Below are positions 58,462 through 64,000 of a stretch of 64,000 nucleotides of DNA, piece after piece. A program made the translations under genes and the position numbers. The DNA is from JAUIAI01 sp050633665 (GTDB taxonomy: Bacteria > Pseudomonadota > Gammaproteobacteria > Burkholderiales > Burkholderiaceae_E): contig JBOEGY010000006.1 in the NCBI GenBank assembly GCA_050633665.1, forward strand, positions 186,001 through 250,000, read 5' to 3'. The notes under the pieces were generated by a model, which was not told the DNA's origin, did not search any database, and saw nothing but the letters and a program-made list of their open reading frames with translations. The first letter of the stretch is position 1, and every line of letters begins with the position of its first letter.

Positions 58462-60216
58462 AACCGGCATGGCGTGCGTAGAAGTCGCCGTGCCGGTTTC
58501 CGGCTCTGTCGCGGCCAGTGCGTCGGCGGCTTCCGCTACGGCAAGCGCCTCGTTAAACGCATCTCTGATTTCCCGCATCACATTCATGCTTTCCTTGCTG
58601 ATGCTTTCATCGTCAACATGATGATGCTCGGCAATGATGAATCCGCGGAGTTTCTCGCCATTCGTTAATGGCAGGTAGACAAAACTGCGGCAATGCGGAT
58701 GGGCCCGCTTGAACCATAACGGCAAGCGGTCCTGAATTCTTGCGGTGGCGCTATTGGCAATATAGGCATCAATCCGATTCTGACTGGCTTTGCTGATCAG
58801 GTCGTCATGCTTGATGCTGATCTCACGGGCCTTGTCGAACACCGCCGGCTCAGGGGCAATCCAGGCCGGGAACAGCAAGTCATCATCTGATGGCATCAAA
58901 TAGCAGGCCACGCTGTCATAGCCGACGGCCATCCGGAACCCATCAAACAGAAACGGCCCGACCCTCGAAACCGTTCTTTCGCGACGGGTTGGCAGGCGCG
59001 GCACCGGTTCGCCCGGTATTGGTTCCGCTTTGCGATACAAGCCGTCGTTTTCGGCCCGATTGTAGTGCGGGATGAATTTGTTCAAGTCACCGAGCACGCG
59101 GTTCAGGCGAATGCAGATCTGGTCGGTATCGGTTTCCTGTGGCGCTTCAAAGCGCTCATAGATAGAGGGCGCGGGTATCGGCAGCGTCCGCCGGATGACG
59201 CCGGTGATATCTAGCCGGGTCGGTAAATACCAGAATGACTCTGTCCGGTCTGTTCTTCTGAGAACCGGCTGCAGCAGTTGCGAAACCATCAGTTTTTCTG
59301 TGGGGTTGCTTGCGGAGCGCTCCAGACTGATAGCTTCGTAAGCCGACTGTTCCAGCATGGCTTCCAGCCGTGGTGTGTCTATATCCATGACGTGTCCGTA
59401 GCGGCGGACGATCTCAAGGATGGCCGCGTCTCGCTCGGACTGAGTGTCGAGCCGCACACACTGGGCTACGTCGTTAGCCAGGCCAACGCCAATCGGGAGC
59501 CAGTCGCGCGCGGCCATGGCCGGCGAGTGGCGTTGGCGTGATCTTGAAATAGTATCCAGAACCGCGGTGGGCAGTGACCAGGATTCGATAATCTGGCGCC
59601 CGAGCGTGCCGGGTTCGGTGGCGAACAGTTCGCGAAAGACGCTGTCGTACAGGCCGGGTTTGTATTTTCTGACGGTCTTGAGCGCACAGACTTCGTCGGG
59701 GGCCTGCATGGCGCAGACGATATCCGGCAGATGACTCAGAATAACCGCGACCGCGCCCTCATCAGACACCATCGGATTGCGGGTGTCCAACAGATTGCGT
59801 GCGAAGCAGGCGGCGAAAACCGTCTGCGCGATCGCCATGGACGCCATCGGCGAAATTTTCTCATTGCGTTCGGATCTCTCGCGCATCACGGTTGATTGAT
59901 GACGGACTTCATCATTGCCAAGCAAAGTGATTGCGCGGTGCATCGAAACGACATTGGCGCGGTCCCGGGTTTCGTAGGCGGAACCGTTCACAATTCTAAG
60001 CAGGCGGATGACCAGTGCCGGGTCGCTAAGTGCGAGCTGCACCATCGTATCGACTTTGCCCTCGATATCGTTGGCGGCAGACGCGAGGCGACGTGGCGCA
60101 TCGCCAAGCGGGGGCAGATCGCGCTGCGACTCTATAGCCGATCGCAATCGCTGGTAAGCCTGTGAGGCTTCCGGCGTACTGCTCTCGTCAGGTGCATTGG
60201 ATAGACTTTCTGACAT
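58459..60216 (-). CDS. HDOD-domain signalling protein
   Basis: 585 residues. N-terminal HDOD domain (about 35-240): LPPLGDAPRRLASAANDIEG, ALSDPALVIRLLRIVNGSA, AITLLGNDEVRH, and VILSHLPDI. The C-terminal about 250 residues may be a degenerate GAF-like region, with the segments VGPFLFDGFRMAVGYDSVACYL and SFVYLPLTNGEKLRGFIIAEHH. HDOD proteins control gene expression or motility through unknown partners; they lack the phosphodiesterase HD residues. Single gene divergent from the LysE exporter. Confidence 0.85.
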   Translation of the reverse strand: MSESLSNAPDESSTPEASQAYQRLRSAIESQRDLPPLGDAPRRLASAANDIEGKVDTMVQLALSDPALVIRLLRIVNGSAYETRDRANVVSMHRAITLLGNDEVRHQSTVMRERSERNEKISPMASMAIAQTVFAACFARNLLDTRNPMVSDEGAVAVILSHLPDIVCAMQAPDEVCALKTVRKYKPGLYDSVFRELFATEPGTLGRQIIESWSLPTAVLDTISRSRQRHSPAMAARDWLPIGVGLANDVAQCVRLDTQSERDAAILEIVRRYGHVMDIDTPRLEAMLEQSAYEAISLERSASNPTEKLMVSQLLQPVLRRTDRTESFWYLPTRLDITGVIRRTLPIPAPSIYERFEAPQETDTDQICIRLNRVLGDLNKFIPHYNRAENDGLYRKAEPIPGEPVPRLPTRRERTVSRVGPFLFDGFRMAVGYDSVACYLMPSDDDLLFPAWIAPEPAVFDKAREISIKHDDLISKASQNRIDAYIANSATARIQDRLPLWFKRAHPHCRSFVYLPLTNGEKLRGFIIAEHHHVDDESISKESMNVMREIRDAFNEALAVAEAADALAATEPETGTATSTHAMPV

Positions 60217-60316
60217 CGTTCAATGTTATGACCGCAAGCGTGTTCGCCAACTGGCAAATTGACCGGTTTTAGTGCCGTATTAAGATGCTTGCCTCTTTCT
60301 CTTTGCGTACAACCTG

Positions 60317-60916
60317 ATGCTGACTTTCGCTGTTGCCGTGTTTTTCCTGTTGATTACACCAGGGCCCGGCGTTCTTTCAACTGCCGGTGTTGGCTCTGGG
60401 TTCGGTTATCGGGCAGGCCTGAAGTATCTGATCGGGTTGTTTATCGGGACCAATCTTGTGGCGCTGGCGGTCGTCAGTGGTATGGCCGCGGTAGCCCTGT
60501 CAATCCCGGTGCTGCGAATTGTGCTGTTGGTTGCCTCGGCTTCTTATCTGGTCTATCTGGCGTTGCGAATTGCTTTATCCGGAGCGAACGTCGCGTTCAT
60601 TGCGGCCCGGAAAGCGCCGGGCGTCTTTAACGGCGTTATTGTTCAGACGATCAATCCAAAAGCGTACGCGGTTAACACGGCCTTGTTTACTGGTTTTGCT
60701 TTCTGGCCTGACAGTTTGCTGATCGAGACGTTGATTAAATTCGCCGTCATCAACATCATCTGGATTCCGATCCATCTGCTGTGGCTTGCCGCAGGCGTCA
60801 GTCTGCGCAAACTGGCTTTGTCCGGCAAGATGCAGTTCGCGATAAATCTGGTCATGGCCGGATCGATGCTGATTGTGGTTGGCCTGGCGGCCTGGTCGCA
60901 AGGGCTGACTTTCTGA
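60317..60916 (+). CDS. LysE/RhtB-family exporter
   Basis: 199 residues with five or six helices. FLLITPGPGVLSTAGVGSG is the family start and the conserved TINPKAYAVNTALF lies near residue 112. Exports amino acids or related compounds; the substrate is not known. Start 100 bp from the HDOD gene, divergent. Confidence 0.9.
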   Translation: MLTFAVAVFFLLITPGPGVLSTAGVGSGFGYRAGLKYLIGLFIGTNLVALAVVSGMAAVALSIPVLRIVLLVASASYLVYLALRIALSGANVAFIAARKAPGVFNGVIVQTINPKAYAVNTALFTGFAFWPDSLLIETLIKFAVINIIWIPIHLLWLAAGVSLRKLALSGKMQFAINLVMAGSMLIVVGLAAWSQGLTF

Positions 60917-60966
60917 TCCCCTGCTACGATTGACGCTTGTTGAACGAAAATACCAGGAGCGAGACG

Positions 60967-61278
60967 ATGATTCATGTAGTAGCCCTTATTACTGCCAAGC
61001 CCGGCCGCCGGGAAGATATCCTGACGGAATTCCGCGCCAACATCCCGGCGGTACAAGCTGAGGACGGATGTATCGAATATGGTCCGGTGATTGATGCAGA
61101 CGGTGTTGGCAGGTTCCAGACCCAACTGGGCGAGGATACATTCATGGTCGTCGAGAAATGGGCTTCGCTTGATGCGTTGAAGGCTCACGCGGTCGCCCCT
61201 CACATGGCCGCTTATGCCGCCAAGGTCAAAGACCTGATTGCAGACCGCGTTATTCATGTGCTGACACCGGCTAGCTAA
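60967..61278 (+). CDS. Antibiotic-biosynthesis monooxygenase (ABM)-fold protein
   Basis: 103 residues from ATG 60967 (GGAG seven bases before). Dimeric ferredoxin-like fold; IHVVALITAKPGRREDIL and FMVVEKWASLDALKAHAVAPHMAAY match the YgiN/ABM quinol monooxygenase-like group. Activity unknown. Followed by the decarboxylase gene after 47 bp. Confidence 0.85.
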   Translation: MIHVVALITAKPGRREDILTEFRANIPAVQAEDGCIEYGPVIDADGVGRFQTQLGEDTFMVVEKWASLDALKAHAVAPHMAAYAAKVKDLIADRVIHVLTPAS

Positions 61279-61325
61279 AGCAAAGCAACGACCGCAATGC
61301 AGCGCGTGATGAAGACACCCGGTCA

Positions 61326-62774
61326 ATGAACAACGATCAATTCAGGCGCTGGATGCATCGCGCTGCCGACTGGAGCGCCGATTATCGCGAGCAGTTGCCG
61401 CAGCGGCCGGTCCGGGCGCGGGTGCAACCCGGGGAGGTTCTGGCTGCACTTGCGGCCACTCCCCCGGAGCAGCCGGAAAGCTTCGAGTCCATATTCTCGG
61501 ACTTCGAGAGCATCATTCCGGATGCCATGACACACTGGCAGCATCCCCGTTTTTTTGCCTATTTCCCCTCGAATGCCGCGCCACCGGCGGTGATTGCTGA
61601 GCAACTCGCTGGCGCTATCGCCGCGCAGGGAATGCTCTGGCAGACCTCGCCTGCGCTCACCGAACTGGAGATTCAAATGGTGGCCTGGCTGGCGCAGGCC
61701 ACCGGACTGCCAGATCGCTTCAAAGGCGTGCTGCAAGACACTGCGTCAACCGCAACCTTGTGTGCGGTGTTGACCATGCGTGAGCGGGCGCTGCAATGGC
61801 AGGGCAACCAAAGAGGACTGGCCGGGCAGGCTCGGATCAGGATTTATGCGTCTACCCAGACCCATAGCTCGATTGATCGCGCCATGTGGATAAGCGGCAT
61901 CGGCCAGGACAATCTGGTCAAGATTCCTGCTGCCCGGACCCATCCCTGGCCGATAGACATCGCCGCCGCCAGACAGGCAATTCGCGCCGATCGCGCCGCG
62001 GGGTTGATCCCGGCGGGCATCATCGGTTGTGTGGGCGGCACCTCGATTGGGGGTAGCGACGATATCGCGGCGCTCGCGCAATTGGCGCGGGAAGAAGATT
62101 TATATCTGCATGTTGATGCCGCCTGGGCCGGTTCGGCAATGATCTGCCCTGAGTTCAGAGACCTGTGGGCCGGTGTAGAGCATGCCGATTCAATCGTTTT
62201 TAATCCGCACAAGTGGCTTGGCGTCCCGATGGAGTGTTCGGCGCACTTTGTTGCCGACCCTGATTCTCTGGTCCGCACGCTGGCTATTCAGCCCGAGTAC
62301 CTGAAAACACATGGCCAGGACGGCCTGGTTAATTTCAGTGAATGGTCGGTTACCTTAGGCCGCCGGTTTCGGGCACTGAAGCTCTGGTTCCTGATTCGTC
62401 ATTACGGCCTGAGTGGTCTGCGCGAAATGATCCGCAATCATGTGCGCTGGTCGCAGGCACTGGCGGGCCAGATTGCCAGCCAGCCAGACTTCGAGCTGAG
62501 CTCGGAACCGGTTTTGTCGCTGTTCAGTTTCCGCTACCGTCCTGCCCGTTTTGGTGCGCCAGGCGAGCCGTTAAGCGAGAGTGCCTGCGCCGAGCTGAAC
62601 CAACTGAACCTGCAATTGCTGGAAGCGATCAATAGTGACGGGCGGACCTATCTAACCCAGACCCGGCTCGATCAGCATCTGGTCATTCGGTTTCAGGTGG
62701 GTCCGTTTGAGTGCACCGAGAGCGATGTGCAACAGGCCTGGAGCGCTGTGGCCGAGTTGGCCCGGCGGCCGTAA
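61326..62774 (+). CDS. PLP-dependent group II amino acid decarboxylase (aromatic amino acid type)
   Basis: 482 residues. PLP Lys296 in VFNPHKWLGVPMECS, Asp264 in HVDAAWAGS, His180 in STQTHSSIDRAMW and the N-terminal WQHPRFFAYFPSNAAPPAVIAEQL segment are all of the DDC/tyrosine/tryptophan decarboxylase family. It decarboxylates an aromatic L-amino acid to the amine. Neighbouring LysE exporter and ABM protein give no clear clue. It could equally be a paralogue with another amino acid. Confidence 0.9.
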   Translation: MNNDQFRRWMHRAADWSADYREQLPQRPVRARVQPGEVLAALAATPPEQPESFESIFSDFESIIPDAMTHWQHPRFFAYFPSNAAPPAVIAEQLAGAIAAQGMLWQTSPALTELEIQMVAWLAQATGLPDRFKGVLQDTASTATLCAVLTMRERALQWQGNQRGLAGQARIRIYASTQTHSSIDRAMWISGIGQDNLVKIPAARTHPWPIDIAAARQAIRADRAAGLIPAGIIGCVGGTSIGGSDDIAALAQLAREEDLYLHVDAAWAGSAMICPEFRDLWAGVEHADSIVFNPHKWLGVPMECSAHFVADPDSLVRTLAIQPEYLKTHGQDGLVNFSEWSVTLGRRFRALKLWFLIRHYGLSGLREMIRNHVRWSQALAGQIASQPDFELSSEPVLSLFSFRYRPARFGAPGEPLSESACAELNQLNLQLLEAINSDGRTYLTQTRLDQHLVIRFQVGPFECTESDVQQAWSAVAELARRP

Positions 62775-62796
62775 CCGGCCGCCGCTGGCCGGGGGC

Positions 62797-63213
62797 TTAG
62801 TCGTCCGGACAGTCTTTCTTGTACAGGCTGCCCGAGCCAAAGAAGAATACGCCCAGGTATTGACTGTCGAGCGGTTTGCCCTGAATCGAGGTGTCCTCGG
62901 CGAGCACATAAATCGTGGTGGCGCCATTGACGTCTTGCAGGCCGGCCAGGACTGCCGTCGGTTCTGCTGATTCGCTCAATACCGTCTTGAGCGCCGCTTC
63001 CGGGACGGCTTGCAGCGGGGTTGCCGGGGTTAGCCAGCCTTTCTCGCCCCAGGAAGACAGTTCGAAGCTTTCATCATCCTGTTCGGTAATTTTCAGGCTG
63101 ACAGGCTCATTGGCACCGGTGGCAAAACACCCGGTAAGCATTTCAGCAGGTTTTTCCGAGCAGCCGGCGACCAGCAGACTGGCGCAGACGGCAACGAGCG
63201 AGACGGCTTTCAT
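62797..63213 (-). CDS. Small lipoprotein, unknown
   Basis: 138 residues. Signal peptide with lipobox LLVAGCSEK, acidic mature part with GCFATGANEPVSLKITEQDDESF, a final CPDD tail. No family recognised. Converges with the decarboxylase (22 bp gap) and is divergent from msrB across 210 bp, which has no other gene. Confidence 0.75.
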   Translation of the reverse strand: MKAVSLVAVCASLLVAGCSEKPAEMLTGCFATGANEPVSLKITEQDDESFELSSWGEKGWLTPATPLQAVPEAALKTVLSESAEPTAVLAGLQDVNGATTIYVLAEDTSIQGKPLDSQYLGVFFFGSGSLYKKDCPDD

Positions 63214-63423
63214 GTGAGGCTCCGGGAGAAAACACCTATTGTATTAGACCGATGCGTGGCCGACGGCGTAAAAGTGATCGAAAGTGTGAGTTATCCGGTT
63301 TTGTGACAAGGTTGGCAGCCTTGGCTCTTCAGCTGTCCGGGGGCTGACTGGGCCGTAAGGGGGCGGTTCGTGACCCGACGGAGTTATGCCCTGACGACTC
63401 TTTTGATTGCGACGGAGATTGAT

Positions 63424-63930
63424 ATGCAACGACGACGTTTCCTTTCTTTTGGCCTGCTGGCGGTTCCCGTGGCGGCCGTGACCGGGTTGGCCCTGACGCC
63501 TCAACGGGAGTCAGCGCGTGCGGCGCAGGCTGCCGGAACCATCGATCGCATTGAAAAGTCGGCTGAGCAGTGGCGCGAAATACTGACGCCGGCCCAGTTC
63601 AAAATCTTGCGCGAGGAGGGGACGGAGCGACCGTTCACCAGTGAACTCAACGATGAGAAAAGGGCGGGGCTGTTTGTCTGCGCTGCTTGCCGCCTGCCGT
63701 TGTTTGATAGCGCTGCGAAATACGATAGTCGCACCGGCTGGCCCAGCTTCTGGGAAGCATTGCCAGGTGCAGTGGCGACCAAGACAGACTTCAAGATGAT
63801 TCTGCCGCGCACTGAATATCACTGTGCCCGTTGCGAAGGGCATCAAGGGCATGTGTTCAACGACGGGCCGCAACCGTCGGGCAAGCGCTATTGCAACAAC
63901 GGACTGGCGTTGGCCTTTGTTCCGGCATGA
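63424..63930 (+). CDS. msrB: Periplasmic peptide methionine-(R)-sulfoxide reductase, Tat-exported
   Basis: 168 residues from ATG 63424 (GGAG six bases upstream). Tat signal MQRRRFLSFGLLAVPVAA and a likely cleavage near residue 32, so the enzyme should be exported folded. MsrB domain (about 45-168): zinc Cys86/Cys89 in CAAC, Cys134/Cys137 in CARC, catalytic Cys157 in KRYCNN, and GWPSFW. It repairs methionine-R-sulfoxide in periplasmic proteins. The usual MsrB of bacteria is cytosolic. Stop overlaps the next gene by four bases. Confidence 0.93.
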   Translation: MQRRRFLSFGLLAVPVAAVTGLALTPQRESARAAQAAGTIDRIEKSAEQWREILTPAQFKILREEGTERPFTSELNDEKRAGLFVCAACRLPLFDSAAKYDSRTGWPSFWEALPGAVATKTDFKMILPRTEYHCARCEGHQGHVFNDGPQPSGKRYCNNGLALAFVPA

Positions 63931-64000
63931 ACAGGCCGATGTTGGTTCTCGCCTTGATCGGTGTTGCTGGTGTACTGACTTTGTCACTACCGTTAACGGG
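63927..64000 (+). CDS. Start of an exported or membrane protein, cut by window end
   Basis: ATGA overlap with the msrB stop. The 24 visible residues after the start (MNRPMLVLALIGVAGVLTLS...) are a signal peptide or membrane anchor. Translation is coupled to msrB, so it may be its electron donor or partner, which is inference. Nothing else of the product is in the window. Confidence 0.6.
   Translation, partial: MNRPMLVLALIGVAGVLTLSLPLT

Noticed and set aside
1..64000. CRISPR arrays, insertion sequences, prophage or integron signatures
   Set aside because: I found no spaced direct repeats, transposase or integrase genes, or flanking inverted repeats of element size.

Overview
This 64 kb window is a chromosomal piece of a GC-rich proteobacterium, most likely a betaproteobacterium of the Burkholderiales type. 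The pointers are an mreB / gatC-gatA-gatB / DUF4124 / pyrE / exonuclease III neighbourhood, an aceK gene coupled to acyl-CoA genes, and a rich set of CaiB/BaiF CoA-transferases. I see no rRNA, tRNA, CRISPR array, insertion sequence or prophage. Nearly all the sequence is coding, with short gaps and many 1-4 bp start/stop overlaps.

Layout. 1-10.3 kb: a truncated class III aminotransferase, an outer-membrane barrel, a flavodoxin, then a LysR - SnoaL - gentisate-dioxygenase-like block divergent from an acyl-CoA lyase - CoA-transferase - TRAP transporter operon. 10.4-16.2 kb: a tight minus-strand operon (acylating aldehyde dehydrogenase, CoA-transferase, a fused domain-swapped aconitase-family hydro-lyase, a PhyH oxygenase). 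16.4-24.8 kb: a divergent aldolase - GMP reductase - CoA-transferase operon, then an RraA - SDR - PaaY - sugar kinase operon with small redox and hydrolase genes. 24.8-36.4 kb: branched-chain acyl-CoA (leucine) degradation genes, aceK, two stand-alone receiver proteins and a MerR regulator. 36.5-49.7 kb: housekeeping (M48 protease, SMUG1-type uracil glycosylase, YhhN, a structured RNA, CorC, MreB, GatCAB, PyrE, Exo III, AmpG). 49.7-57.8 kb: a pcaIJF block, then a RutE-like reductase, a methylsuccinyl-CoA-dehydrogenase-like enzyme and a mesaconyl-CoA C1-C4 transferase (Mct)-like enzyme. 58-64 kb: a heat-shock Hsp20 with a near-perfect RpoH promoter, an HDOD protein, a LysE exporter, a PLP decarboxylase and a Tat-exported MsrB.

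How it fits together. The common theme is activation and breakdown of small organic acids as CoA thioesters. Four CaiB/BaiF transferases each sit in a different operon with a different partner: an HMG-CoA-lyase-family enzyme plus TRAP transporter, an acylating aldehyde dehydrogenase plus hydro-lyase, an aldolase plus GMP reductase, and a methylsuccinyl-CoA dehydrogenase. The products converge on acetyl-CoA, pyruvate, acetoacetate or succinyl-CoA, which agrees with the leucine and beta-ketoadipate endings and with AceK, the switch for the glyoxylate bypass. The most interesting parts are the Mcd/Mct pair, the lyase-transferase-TRAP operon (a possible branched C5-dicarboxylate module), the four-gene operon at 10.7-16.2 kb, and an unassigned structured RNA with its own promoter and intrinsic terminator directly ahead of the yhhN gene.
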